DNA of 64,000 nucleotides from JACPYM01 sp963699175 (GCA_963699175.1 OY969418.1:6014001-6078000), one strand, 5' to 3'. Counted from the stretch's first letter, positions 17,711 to 27,087 are shown. The notes: generated by a model from the letters alone, not told the origin. A program made the numbers and translations.

Positions 17711-18331
17711 ATGGAGTGGATTGAACAAGCAATCGCGTGGTTGCAACAGTTGCCGCCGCTTGGTGTGTTTGCGTTGATGTTTTTGATCGCCTACATCGAA
17801 AACGTCTTTCCGCCTTCGCCGAGCGACATGTTGCTGATCTTTGTCGGAACCTTGATCGGCGTCGGCACAGTCGGCTTCCTGCCGTCGCTGCTGTGCGCCA
17901 CGCTGGGCAGCACGCTGGGGTTTGTGACGGCCTACTTGGTGGGCCGCTACTTTCAACGCGGCGTGGTCGAGGGCCGTTTGAGCCGTTTCTTGCCGGTCAA
18001 CACGATTGCGCAGGTCGAAGGTTTGTTTCAGCGCTACGGTTATGGCGTGATCGTGGCCAATCGCTTTCTGGCCGGGACGCGCGCCATTGTCTCCTTTTTC
18101 GCCGGAATGGCACGGTTGAGTCTGCCGATAACGACGACCCTCTGCGCAGTGAGCGCGTTGGCTTGGAACGCGATCCTACTCTATCTAGGCAAATTCTTCG
18201 CCCACAACTGGCGCTCGGCGGTTGAATATCTGGAGCTGTACAGCAAGGGCGCCACCGCCATCGTCGTCATCTTGATTGCCATTTTTCTCTGGTGGTTTTT
18301 CAAACAGCGCAAAACTGCAACTGATCTCTGA
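17711..18331 (+). CDS. DedA family membrane protein
   Basis: A 206-residue integral membrane protein with the DedA landmarks: an N-terminal re-entrant region ENVFPPSPSDMLLIFVG, a GRYF segment, then NRFLAGTRAIVSFFAGMARL with the conserved arginine and glycine, and a C-terminal helix VVILIAIFLWWFF. DedA proteins are linked to lipid-carrier (undecaprenyl phosphate or phospholipid) flipping and membrane homeostasis. A second DedA protein is encoded at 51275-51895. Confidence 0.88.
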   Translation: MEWIEQAIAWLQQLPPLGVFALMFLIAYIENVFPPSPSDMLLIFVGTLIGVGTVGFLPSLLCATLGSTLGFVTAYLVGRYFQRGVVEGRLSRFLPVNTIAQVEGLFQRYGYGVIVANRFLAGTRAIVSFFAGMARLSLPITTTLCAVSALAWNAILLYLGKFFAHNWRSAVEYLELYSKGATAIVVILIAIFLWWFFKQRKTATDL

Positions 18332-18337
18332 TTCACA

Positions 18338-19345
18338 ATGGACATCCTCCAAAAGATTCGCACCCGCGCCGCCACCAAACTGCAACACATCGTCTTGCCC
18401 GAAGGCACAGACGATCGCACGCTTATCGCCGCGTCTAAAGTCAGCGAACAGCGCCTCGCCCGCCTCACTGTGTTGGGCGATGAAGAGCAAATTCGCAGCC
18501 GCGCTACTGCGCTAGGCGTATCGTTGACCAATGTGCCGATCCTAGATCACCGCCGTTCATCCGATCTCGACCGTTACACGCAGGAGTTGTATGAACTACG
18601 CCGCGCCAAAGGCGTCACGCTCGACGAAGCCGCCAAGCAGGCGCTCGACCCGCTCTACTTCGGCAATCTGATGGTGCGCGCGGGCAAGGCCGACGGTTCA
18701 GTCGCGGGCGCGACCAACACGACCGCGCACACAGTGCGTGCGGCACTCATCACTTTAGGTTTGCAGCCAGGCTTTAGCATCGTCTCCTCGTTCTTTTTGA
18801 TGGTCCTGCCCAAGCCGGAAGTTGGCGTAAACGGGGCTTTGATCTTTGCCGACTGCGCAGTAGTGATTGACCCAACGGCTGCGCAATTAGCCGAGATCGC
18901 TATTGCCTCTGCCGCTACCTGCCGCGCCCTGCTCGACGCTGCACCGCGGGTGGCGCTGCTCTCGTTTTCGACTAAAGGCAGCGCCCAACACCCGCTGGCC
19001 GACAAAGTCATCGAAGCCACCAAGACCATCCGCGCCCGCGTGCCTGAGCTTGAAGTGGATGGCGAATTGCAACTTGATGCCGCGCTCATTGAATCCATCG
19101 CCGCATCGAAAGCCAAAGGCTCACCGGTCGCAGGTCGCGCCAATGTGCTGATCTTTCCCGACATCAACGCGGGCAACATCGGCTACAAGCTGACCGAACG
19201 ATTGGCCGGAGCGACCGCGATTGGCCCGATCTTGCAGGGATTGGATAAACCGGCCAACGATTTGTCGCGCGGTTGTAAGGCAGAGGACATCGTGGACGCA
19301 GTGGCAATTACGGCAGTGCAAGCGCAGGCGCGCAAGGCGGAGTAA
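18338..19345 (+). CDS. pta: Phosphate acetyltransferase
   Basis: A 335-residue short-form phosphotransacetylase (acetyl-CoA + phosphate = acetyl phosphate + CoA). It shows the N-terminal IVLPEGTDDRTLIAA, the GKADGSVAGATNTTAHTVRA segment, GVLIFADCAV-like VNGALIFADCAVV, and the C-terminal ANVLIFPDINAGNIGYKL and GPILQGLDKPANDLSRGC motifs near the active site. It begins 6 bp after dedA, so cotranscription is likely. No acetate kinase is in the window. Confidence 0.92.
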   Translation: MDILQKIRTRAATKLQHIVLPEGTDDRTLIAASKVSEQRLARLTVLGDEEQIRSRATALGVSLTNVPILDHRRSSDLDRYTQELYELRRAKGVTLDEAAKQALDPLYFGNLMVRAGKADGSVAGATNTTAHTVRAALITLGLQPGFSIVSSFFLMVLPKPEVGVNGALIFADCAVVIDPTAAQLAEIAIASAATCRALLDAAPRVALLSFSTKGSAQHPLADKVIEATKTIRARVPELEVDGELQLDAALIESIAASKAKGSPVAGRANVLIFPDINAGNIGYKLTERLAGATAIGPILQGLDKPANDLSRGCKAEDIVDAVAITAVQAQARKAE

Positions 19346-19685
19346 GGCTCGTAGAGGCGAGCGCAATAGCCTCAGCCAAATCAAGCAAGCAGTTTGTGTG
19401 ACCCGCCCGATTCATCTCTTCAAAATTGACTTTCGCCAATCGCTCTGACAAGCTGCGCGCATCAGCAGAGCTTTCCTTCATTCAACGTATTAGCACTCGT
19501 AAGTGGCTTTGCTTTAGACACCGGTTGGTGACGAAGTGGACTAGGTGTGGCGAGAAAAGTTTCTGAAACGCAGCCCAGGGAACTCAACAACCTGAGCAGA
19601 GCCAGGAAACAGATCCAAGGCGGCTGGCGATACAGATAACTGACGCTTACCGATAAACGAACAATGCTCAATGGGAGATGAAGCG
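19346..19685. other. Upstream region of the RyR/AAA module
   Basis: About 340 bp with no credible ORF or clear hairpin. It probably holds the promoter of the RyR/AAA gene; I cannot pick one with confidence. Confidence 0.4.
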
Positions 19686-22457
19686 ATGAAGACTATCGTC
19701 GTGTCCGGGGATTTACTCTGGGATTACAACTTGGTAGAGCATTCCCGCGCGCTCAATTACCACAGCGAACCGTTGCAGCACACCCTCTTGCACGAGCGCC
19801 CTGGGGGAGCCTGGTATTTGAAAGAAATGGTAAGCCTAGCTTGCTCCGATCTGAAGTATGTGAATGTGCGCGGCCCGCTACAAGATGGACAGAGTGCGCG
19901 GATCAGCCAGGCTTACTATCTTTGGTCGCAGTACAAGCGCAACACTGAAAGAAGTGACAAGCAGGAACAAGCTTGGCGGATCAAACAGTTTCTGGGTTGC
20001 CAGCAGCCAGCTAAAGATCCAGCTAAAGAGGTGCAGCCAATCGCGCTGGAGGGAGACTCGGCAGCGCCGCATATTTTGGTGTTGGATGATCTGGGCTTAG
20101 GTTTTCGCGAGCATAAGCAACTTTGGCCGGCGGTTTTGCAAGAAGGTAGAGATTTGGACGCGATTGTGCTGAAGACAACCTTGCCGTTAGCAGGGCAATT
20201 GTGGAAGGAACTGAAGGAAGATAAGTATGCCAGGCGTCTCACGGTGGTGACATCGGTCGCGGCATTGCGGGCAAGGCGGGCGGCGATTTCGAGATCGTTT
20301 TCGTGGGATCGAACGATTGAAGAGATCCAGCGAGAATTCACTAAGGGCCAATCCGCGCAAGACCTGGGCCTCTGCAAGCGCGTGATCGTCCACTTCGGCG
20401 TAGCGGGCGCGGCTAGTTTCAAGGGCGGAGAGAAGGGCGCAGACTTCGAGCGTTTTCTATATCACCCGGATGAGATCGAAGGCAGTTGGTTAGCTAAGCG
20501 GCCAGGCAAGACTTTTGGATTTACTTCGCTGCTCACGGCGGCGTTGGTGAGATGCGAACTGCGACAGGAAGAGAAAGACTTTCCGCTCTACATCGCCCTG
20601 TGCCGCGGGCTAGGCGCGATGCGCGTCAGCCACGATTTGGGTGGAGGCGCAAAAAACTACTTGCCAAAGACGGCTGACGAGCAGATCAAGCAAATGCTGC
20701 GCCCTCCCAAAGAAGCTAAACCTGAAAAGAGCCAGAGCGAGGAGGCTTTTCAGTCGATAGGGAAACCTGAAGAAATATATTTCACTGCTTATCCGCGCAG
20801 GTTGCTAATTAAGTTGGGAATAAGCGAACAATCAGACAGCGAAGAAATCGAATCAGACTTGTTGCAAAACTTGACTGGGAATGGCCTGGAATACGTGGCA
20901 GCTAAAGCAACAGATGTAGTCTTGCGTGGGCCGAAGGCCGCTTTACGTGAAGCGCCCAAGGCGCACTACGGCGATTATTTAACGGTGGATCGGGAGGAGA
21001 TCGAACGTATCAATGAAATCCGCAGCTTGATTGTTTCCTATCGAGAGAACTGGGAAGATAAGCGGCCATTATCGCTGGCGGTCTTTGGCCCGCCTGGTTC
21101 GGGTAAGTCCTTCGCGATTAAGCAACTGGCTAAAGAACTCTTCGGCGAGAAACACGCGATTTTGGAATTCAACCTCTCGCAATTCACCTCAGTGCATGAC
21201 CTGCATACGGCGTTTCAAAAAGTCCGCGACGAATCTGTGCAAGGTCAGATTCCGCTCGTTTTTTGGGACGAATTTGACACCTCAGTTGGCAAACAGCACT
21301 TAGCTTGGCTGAAAGAATTTCTCGCTCCTATGCAGGATGCGAAGTTTCAAGCGGGTAGTATCGTGCACTCGTTCGGTAAGGCGATCTTTGTGTTTGCCGG
21401 TGGAACTTGCCCAAACTTTCAGAAGTTCGACCAATCACAGGCTAATGACAAAGATAAGCAAAAGACTAAAGATAAAAAAGAAGCTGGGCTAACAAAGCAG
21501 CAGTTTAGGGAGGTTAAAGGGCCGGATTTCATCAGCCGCTTGCGTGGCTACATCAACATCAAAGGGCCGAATCCGGTAAACCAGCAAGCAAAGGAACCAG
21601 AACTCGCCTATCTGATCCGGCGGGCGATTATGCTGCGATCTGCGATTGAGCGGATGTACCCGCATTTGATCGATGAGCAGACGGAGGTGGCGGCGATCAG
21701 CGCCAGCGTGATCCGAGGATTTCTGCATGTAAAGAGGTATCTACATGGAGCACGCTCGTTGGAAGCAGTAGTAAGCATGAGCGATCTCAATCACGCTCCA
21801 CACTTCAGCGTCGCGGAGTTGCCATCCGAAGAACTGTTGCGCTTGCACGTTACCAACGACTTCTTAACCTTGGTAGAAGGCTGGCAAATGGAGATTGAGA
21901 TCGTTGAGGCGATTGCCAGGGATTGTCATGAACGATGGCGCGCAATGCGAAAAAAAAATGACTGGGCCTATGGAGAATCCCGCAGTGACATTGACAAAAA
22001 ACACCCGATGATACGTCCTTACGACGAATTGTCGAAGCCTGAGTTGGATAATGGTAAGCCATTACCACTTCTCACTGAGTCGGAAAAAGAGAAAAATCGC
22101 TCGCCCGCGCGCCTCACGCTAATGAAGTTGAAGAAGATGGGATATAACATCAAGCAGCAAAGCCAGGGCGATGAGAAGCTGTCCTTCACTGACAGAGAGC
22201 GCAACTGGCTCATGACAGATGAGCATAACATTTGGCTGCGTGATCATTTGCTCAACGGGTATGAAGTTAATAAAGAGAGTAATGATTCTTTGCGTCTGCA
22301 TCGCGCGCTCGTACGCTTTGATAAGCAACTTGAGGAAGATAAGCAGCTAGATGGCGAGAACATAGACAGTATCCCTGACACTTTGTGGGAGCTTGGCTAT
22401 ACATTGGTGAAAAACCAGGAAGTCACAGAGGAACCACCGCAGGCTGAAGAAGACTGA
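19686..22457 (+). CDS. PfkB-like / AAA+ ATPase / RyR-domain protein
   Basis: A 923-residue multidomain protein. Residues 1-310 resemble the PfkB/ribokinase fold: the start IVVSGDLLWDYNL, HILVLDDLGLGFRE, RVIVHFGVAGAASF, and a GKTFGFTSLLTAALV segment where the usual GAGD catalytic aspartate is absent. An AAA+ core follows with Walker A GPPGSGKS (468-475), Walker B PLVFWDEFD (about 523-531), a sensor-like FVFAGGT and a possible arginine finger in FISRLRGYI. A RyR domain lies at about 740-825 (CHERWRAMRKKNDWAYG, KKHPMIRPYDELS). ATG 19686 has GGGAG 8 nt upstream; ATG 19671 is an alternative. The next gene encodes a SLOG-membrane protein. RyR, SLOG and membrane-effector domains co-occur in predicted nucleotide-based conflict systems, so a sensor/regulator ATPase role is inferred. 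Confidence 0.8.
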   Translation: MKTIVVSGDLLWDYNLVEHSRALNYHSEPLQHTLLHERPGGAWYLKEMVSLACSDLKYVNVRGPLQDGQSARISQAYYLWSQYKRNTERSDKQEQAWRIKQFLGCQQPAKDPAKEVQPIALEGDSAAPHILVLDDLGLGFREHKQLWPAVLQEGRDLDAIVLKTTLPLAGQLWKELKEDKYARRLTVVTSVAALRARRAAISRSFSWDRTIEEIQREFTKGQSAQDLGLCKRVIVHFGVAGAASFKGGEKGADFERFLYHPDEIEGSWLAKRPGKTFGFTSLLTAALVRCELRQEEKDFPLYIALCRGLGAMRVSHDLGGGAKNYLPKTADEQIKQMLRPPKEAKPEKSQSEEAFQSIGKPEEIYFTAYPRRLLIKLGISEQSDSEEIESDLLQNLTGNGLEYVAAKATDVVLRGPKAALREAPKAHYGDYLTVDREEIERINEIRSLIVSYRENWEDKRPLSLAVFGPPGSGKSFAIKQLAKELFGEKHAILEFNLSQFTSVHDLHTAFQKVRDESVQGQIPLVFWDEFDTSVGKQHLAWLKEFLAPMQDAKFQAGSIVHSFGKAIFVFAGGTCPNFQKFDQSQANDKDKQKTKDKKEAGLTKQQFREVKGPDFISRLRGYINIKGPNPVNQQAKEPELAYLIRRAIMLRSAIERMYPHLIDEQTEVAAISASVIRGFLHVKRYLHGARSLEAVVSMSDLNHAPHFSVAELPSEELLRLHVTNDFLTLVEGWQMEIEIVEAIARDCHERWRAMRKKNDWAYGESRSDIDKKHPMIRPYDELSKPELDNGKPLPLLTESEKEKNRSPARLTLMKLKKMGYNIKQQSQGDEKLSFTDRERNWLMTDEHNIWLRDHLLNGYEVNKESNDSLRLHRALVRFDKQLEEDKQLDGENIDSIPDTLWELGYTLVKNQEVTEEPPQAEED

Positions 22458-22489
22458 GTGTACTCAGGCTGAAGAAGACTGAGTGTACT
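22440..22489 (+). repeat. 25-bp perfect tandem duplication over a stop codon
   Basis: Two adjacent identical 25-bp units (22440-22464, 22465-22489) begin CAGGCTGAAGAAGACTGA. The first unit contains the last codons and stop of the RyR/AAA gene, and the second repeats them outside the gene. This is a recent slippage-type duplication that leaves the protein unchanged. Confidence 0.9.
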
Positions 22490-22633
22490 GATGTGAACTA
22501 TTAGAGTGACGGAGCACTGTGCTGAGCAGAAGTTTCCGAGGCAGCATTAACAGTTTTCTTCGCCTGGGCCGGAGGCGCCACCCGGTTAAGCGAATGAGTT
22601 AGCCGTAAACCGCCACAGGCCAGAGCTATTGCT

Positions 22634-24598
22634 ATGAAAAACGCTTCCAGCTTAAACGTGCCCGATCCCTTTCCAAATATCGCTGCATCCAGCGTGCAAC
22701 ACGAACGCCCGCTGTGCGCGCCGCTCGTGCTCCGTGTCGGCGTGGTGGGTCACCGTCCTGAGCTGAAGAAACATTCCGAACCTGATGTCGCAGCGTTGCG
22801 CGAAATCTGCCGCGAGTTGCTGCTCCACATCCAGGACAGCTTCGCCGGCGTGGTAATGGCCCGGCGCGACCTCTTCGCTGAACTACCGCCGCGGCAAGAC
22901 GGCAAACCACCGGGTTTGCGCCTCATTAGTGCGTTGGCCGAAGGCGCAGACCAGTGGGTAGCCGCCGAGGCAGCACAACTCGGTTATGAACTCCAGGCAG
23001 TGTTACCGTTCCAGCGAACCGAATACGAAAAGGATTTTACCGAGGCAGGCGTGTTGGAAGAACACCGCCGCTTGCGCAAGTTGTCCACCGCTGTATTCGA
23101 ACTCGACGGCTGTCGCGCCCACCCCGGCGAATCCTATCTTGCCGCCGGACGTGTGCTCTTAAACCAGACTGACTTACTGTTCGCTATCTGGGATGGCCAG
23201 GATGCACAAGGCTTGGGCGGCACTGGACAGATCGTGCGCGAAGCGCTCCAACGCGGCATCCCTACCTTGTGGGTGAATTGGGCGGCGCCTGCCAAGTGGC
23301 AATTCCTGCATCCGGCTTGGCGGCTGTTGCAGCAACCCAGCGATGTGCAAGACGACCTGAAGTTGCTCGAAGAGAAAGTGCAGGAGTTACTGTTGCCGCC
23401 AACCGCCGAGCACAGCGGCCATAAGCCGGCCGAGCAGGATCTACGGGAAGCCTATTTCACCGAAGTGCGCAGTCCCCGCACTTGGCTGGGCGGTTGGTGG
23501 AATTTCTTCCGTGACCTGTTACGCGGTAAACCAGGTCTATTGACGATCCGCGTACCGGAATTCATTCCCACTACACAAGCGGATTGGCGAAAGGACTGGG
23601 AGGGCCAGCCGAATAGACAGAAGCGCCAACACAAACTTCCCATCTTTATCATTGATTGGATTGAGGGCCACTACCTCCCCCATTATGCCTGGGCGAACCA
23701 GCTTTCGGTCTACTACGCCAATCATTATCGCAGTTCGTTTGTTTGGATTTATCTGCTGGGTGCGCTGGCGGTCTGGCTGGCCCTAATTGGTAAGACGACG
23801 CATGCTCCGCACATAGTTGAGCTGGTCTACATTGTCACTGAGGTTGTGGTCATTTGCCTGATCATCGGACTTACCTGGTATGGACGGCGGTGGCGCTGGC
23901 ACGAAAGGTGGATTGATTATCGAACCTTGGCAGAACGCTTGCGGTTAGTGCGCTTCAACTGTCTGCTCGGCGGAGTCTGGCAGCAGGCCAATGTGCCGTC
24001 ACATTTAGCCACCTATGGCAATCCGGCGGCAACCTGGATGAATTGGCATGCCCGCGCTGTCGAGCGTGCTGCCGGCCTGCCCAACGTCGTGGTAGACACT
24101 GCCTATCTGTCTGCCTGTCGAGAACTCCTGCTGGAATCGCTGATTGCTGATCAGGCAGAGTACCACGAGCAAAACATCAAGCGAGTAGGCACAGTGGATC
24201 ACCGACTGCACCGCGCTGGCGAGTGGCTTTTCCTGACCACCCTGGCCGTCTGCATCTTCCATTTCCTGGTTGTGTTCCAGGAACATTGGTTCGGCGACAC
24301 GAGCGCCGCCCTGGATCGCTGGTTGATGTTTGGCGCGGCGTTTCTGCCAGCCTTGGGCGCGGCGCTCGCGGCCATTCGCAGCCAGGGCGAATTCCACCGC
24401 GTCGAGCAACGCTCGCGCGCGATGCAGGAGGAACTCACGCAACTCCGCCAAGCCATCGCCAGTGTCCCGACACGTCCCAATGAGCTGAATTCGCAACTGC
24501 TGCAACAGTCCGTCGAACAAGCCACGCGACTGATGTACAACGAAGTGCTTGACTGGCGCATTGTTTTCCAAGAGCGGCCGCTCGTTTGGCCAGCCTAA
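22634..24598 (+). CDS. SLOG-domain protein with C-terminal transmembrane region (SLATT-like)
   Basis: A 654-residue protein. Residues 33-215 form a SLOG (LOG/DprA-like Rossmann) domain: VGVVGHR, LISALAEGADQWVA, AVLPFQRTEYEKDF, LLFAIWDGQ and GGTGQIV. These are the positions that bind nucleotide-type ligands in the superfamily. A linker (216-360) leads to two helix pairs, about 369-387 with 397-414 and 530-548 with 564-582, separated by a soluble helical stretch with RTLAERLRLVRF. The arrangement resembles SLATT/DUF4231 predicted pore-forming effectors. It lies 176 bp after the RyR/AAA gene on the same strand. I infer a ligand-gated membrane effector controlled by the ATPase; enzymatic SLOG activity is an alternative. 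Confidence 0.75.
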   Translation: MKNASSLNVPDPFPNIAASSVQHERPLCAPLVLRVGVVGHRPELKKHSEPDVAALREICRELLLHIQDSFAGVVMARRDLFAELPPRQDGKPPGLRLISALAEGADQWVAAEAAQLGYELQAVLPFQRTEYEKDFTEAGVLEEHRRLRKLSTAVFELDGCRAHPGESYLAAGRVLLNQTDLLFAIWDGQDAQGLGGTGQIVREALQRGIPTLWVNWAAPAKWQFLHPAWRLLQQPSDVQDDLKLLEEKVQELLLPPTAEHSGHKPAEQDLREAYFTEVRSPRTWLGGWWNFFRDLLRGKPGLLTIRVPEFIPTTQADWRKDWEGQPNRQKRQHKLPIFIIDWIEGHYLPHYAWANQLSVYYANHYRSSFVWIYLLGALAVWLALIGKTTHAPHIVELVYIVTEVVVICLIIGLTWYGRRWRWHERWIDYRTLAERLRLVRFNCLLGGVWQQANVPSHLATYGNPAATWMNWHARAVERAAGLPNVVVDTAYLSACRELLLESLIADQAEYHEQNIKRVGTVDHRLHRAGEWLFLTTLAVCIFHFLVVFQEHWFGDTSAALDRWLMFGAAFLPALGAALAAIRSQGEFHRVEQRSRAMQEELTQLRQAIASVPTRPNELNSQLLQQSVEQATRLMYNEVLDWRIVFQERPLVWPA

Positions 24599-24752
24599 GG
24601 CTCACCGGGAGTCGCCAACCTAAGCGAAAAAATCTTCCTCCGACTTGTACTACTTGCCAAAGCCGAGTTCAACCCTGTCGCCTGAGATGGGAGAAAGATA
24701 GACCTGGCACAAGCCAGCCGAACCTTTGCCCGGCAATGTTCTGGGCTTGTCC

Positions 24753-25880
24753 TTAGCCGGTCAACGGCAGCGCCTCACGTGCCATCTCGCTCACGCTCAC
24801 TCCCAATGACAACGAAGATGTCAGCCCCGGCGACTCCATCCCGATCAGGTGAATCACGTTCGGCCATTGCGGATCGTGCTCGATCACGAAGTCGGCAAAG
24901 CGATGCTCGTGTTCTTGCGGAAGCCGTGCGCGCAACCCGGTGTAGCCTAGTCGCAAATCTTCCCGCCGCAAGCTTGGCACGATGCGCACGCCAGACTCGT
25001 AAAAATCATCCAGCGGCGTGCGGTCGTCTTCGTAATCGTCCTTGCGCGCCACGTAGCGTGCGTTCGGCCCTAGCGTCAATCCGCCCGCCGTGTTGCGCGT
25101 GAAATGCACGCCCAGACCGTGCCCCGATGGCATTGGCAGTGGGTAGACCAAGTGCTTGACCAACTCGCGGCGGCTCGGCACGACCTCGGCATATTCGCCG
25201 CGACACGGATGAATCGTGTATTTGTCGTAGCCAAAGATCCTTGCCACTTCGTCGGCGTACAGCCCAGCGCAGTTGATGACGACGCGCGCGGCAAACTCTT
25301 CGCGCTGCGTGCGGAGTAGGGCCAGGCTTTCATTGCCATTGGCTTTGACCTCAGCGCCGACGAGCCGGGTGTCGGTCAGGATGTGTGCGCCGCGCTCTTT
25401 GGCCAGACGCGCGAGCGTTTTGACCAACTCTTCGGCTTCGACGATGCCGCTGTTGGGTGAGTAGAGCGCAACGGGTGAAACGACATTGGGTTCGTAGTCG
25501 CGGATGAACGCGCGGTCAACAATCTGCAAGCCTGCGACGCCGTTGGCCTCGCCGCGCTGCTTGAGCGCTTCGAGTTCGGGCAACTGGTCAAGCGAGTCGG
25601 CGACGATCAATTTGCCGATGCGTTGGTGCGGGACATTGTGTCGCGGGCAGAAGTCGTAAAGCATCTGTGCGCCGCGCACGCAATGAAAGGCTTTGAGCGA
25701 GCCGGGCTGGTAGTAAATCCCCGCATGGATCACGCCGCTGTTGCGCGTGGAAGCGCCGAGGCCGACGCGCGGCGCGGCTTCAAGCAGGAAGATATCTTCG
25801 TAATGGCGCGCAAGTTCGGCGAGTACGGCGAGGCCGATGACGCCGCCACCGATGACGACGATGTTGGCCGTATCAGTCAT
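24753..25880 (-). CDS. lhgO: L-2-hydroxyglutarate oxidase/dehydrogenase
   Basis: A 375-residue FAD-dependent oxidoreductase (DAO family) that oxidises L-2-hydroxyglutarate to 2-oxoglutarate, passing electrons to oxygen or the quinone pool. The dinucleotide-binding IVVIGGGVIGLAVLAELA starts the protein. STRNSGVIHAGIYYQPGS, CRGEYAEVV and the C-terminal GMESPGLTSSLSLG are characteristic. ATG 25880 was chosen over longer forms because it sits directly before the Rossmann motif. Its 5' end is 22 bp from the stop of ymdB, so the two minus-strand genes are probably cotranscribed. Confidence 0.88.
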   Translation of the reverse strand: MTDTANIVVIGGGVIGLAVLAELARHYEDIFLLEAAPRVGLGASTRNSGVIHAGIYYQPGSLKAFHCVRGAQMLYDFCPRHNVPHQRIGKLIVADSLDQLPELEALKQRGEANGVAGLQIVDRAFIRDYEPNVVSPVALYSPNSGIVEAEELVKTLARLAKERGAHILTDTRLVGAEVKANGNESLALLRTQREEFAARVVINCAGLYADEVARIFGYDKYTIHPCRGEYAEVVPSRRELVKHLVYPLPMPSGHGLGVHFTRNTAGGLTLGPNARYVARKDDYEDDRTPLDDFYESGVRIVPSLRREDLRLGYTGLRARLPQEHEHRFADFVIEHDPQWPNVIHLIGMESPGLTSSLSLGVSVSEMAREALPLTG

Positions 25881-25902
25881 ATTTGGATGAATACCGTTTT
25901 TC

Positions 25903-26685
25903 TTAGCTATGCGGCAAGCTGATTCGTTCGATATGAATTGCTTTACCACTTTCCTCATCAATATCCACCAGCAACCCATTCAGCTTGATGCCGCCCTCGC
26001 ACGGCTCAAACCTCGGCGAGATGCCTTTCAAAAAGCGGTCAAGCACAATCTGTGTCTGCATCCCAATGATGCCGTCGTGCGGGCCGGTCATGCCCAAATC
26101 AGTGATGTAGGCCGTGCCACCGGGCAGGATTTGTTCATCGGCGGTCTGCACGTGCGTGTGCGTGCCGACGACGGCGGAGACGCGCCCGTCCAGGTAGCGG
26201 CCCATGCCTATCTTCTCAGCGGTCGCCTCGCCGTGCATATCCACCAGGATGATTTTGACTGAAGGTTCGAGCGCAGCCAGTTGCGCATCGGCAGTGCGAA
26301 ACGGATCGTCCGAAGGCGGCATGAATGCGCGGCCTTGCAAGTTGAGGACAGCAATGGGAATGCCTTTGACCTTGCCGACCCAGCGACCTTTGCCGGGCAC
26401 GCCTGGCGCGTAGTTGGCCGGGCGCAACAAGCGCGGCTCCGTTTCGATGTAATCAAGCACTTCGCGTTTATCGAAGATGTGATTGCCAGAGGTCATCACG
26501 TCTACGCCTGCGGCAAACAACTCGGTGGCAATGCGCGGCGTGATCGAAAAGCCCCCGGCGGCGTTTTCGACATTGCTTACAACAAAGTCAATCTCGCGTT
26601 GTTGGCGCAGGTCGTAGAGCCGTTCTTCCAACACGCGGCGTCCGGCGCGCGAGACGGTATCGCCTGTCAGCAAGACTCTGAACAT
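25903..26685 (-). CDS. ymdB: YmdB/TIGR00282-type metallophosphoesterase
   Basis: A 260-residue calcineurin-like phosphoesterase of the YmdB group. Metal-ligand motifs are visible in order: LLTGDTV, VSNVENAAGG, TSGNHIFDK, VDMHGEATAEK and GTHTHVQTADE. Studied members cleave cyclic nucleotides (2',3'-cNMP or cAMP) and affect global regulation and RNA stability. The ATG has a clear AGAAAGGA RBS. The gene lies upstream of lhgO. Confidence 0.9.
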   Translation of the reverse strand: MFRVLLTGDTVSRAGRRVLEERLYDLRQQREIDFVVSNVENAAGGFSITPRIATELFAAGVDVMTSGNHIFDKREVLDYIETEPRLLRPANYAPGVPGKGRWVGKVKGIPIAVLNLQGRAFMPPSDDPFRTADAQLAALEPSVKIILVDMHGEATAEKIGMGRYLDGRVSAVVGTHTHVQTADEQILPGGTAYITDLGMTGPHDGIIGMQTQIVLDRFLKGISPRFEPCEGGIKLNGLLVDIDEESGKAIHIERISLPHS

Positions 26686-27087
26686 GAAAAATCCTTTCTA
26701 GCTTTAGCAGCGCATTCTAGTGGAATGCAAAACGGACGATTGGTCAAGCGAGGTTGAGTAGACTAAATCAGCACAAATGCGAATGATGGAAATTTAAGCG
26801 GAGAGAGTAACGAGGGCAACCGCTTGGCCGTCGTGCAGGGTTCACTATAACCTGTCTTCGACAGGTGGGAAACCTAAGCCCTGTGGCTTTAGCTGGTCTC
26901 GTGCTTTGACGAGTATGCTAGCCAAGCAGGTAACGTGCATCAGTCTCCCTAATAGAGAAATAGGTTAAATTGAATTTCCTACACTGACAAACGTCGCAGT
27001 AGCCCTCTAACGCTGGGCAGTCTAGCTCAGGCTCTAGGGAGGGTCAATAGGCTAAGACGGACAATTTTTATGCCCTTTGGTTGCGCC
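26686..27087. other. Intergenic region with a cluster of small hairpins
   Basis: About 400 bp upstream of ymdB. Between 26851 and 26940 three compact stems follow each other: CCTGTC/GACAGG with a 3-nt loop, CTAAGCC/GGCTTTAG with a one-base bulge, and CTCGT/ACGAG, the last inside an outer GCT..AGC pairing. This could be a structured leader or small RNA on either strand. It matches no riboswitch class I recognise. Confidence 0.3.

Noticed and set aside
22634..24598. The SLOG protein as a simple lysine-decarboxylase-like LOG enzyme
   Set aside because: The GGxGT and PGGxGTxxE signature of LOG phosphoribohydrolases is not complete, and the protein carries four membrane helices that LOG enzymes lack.
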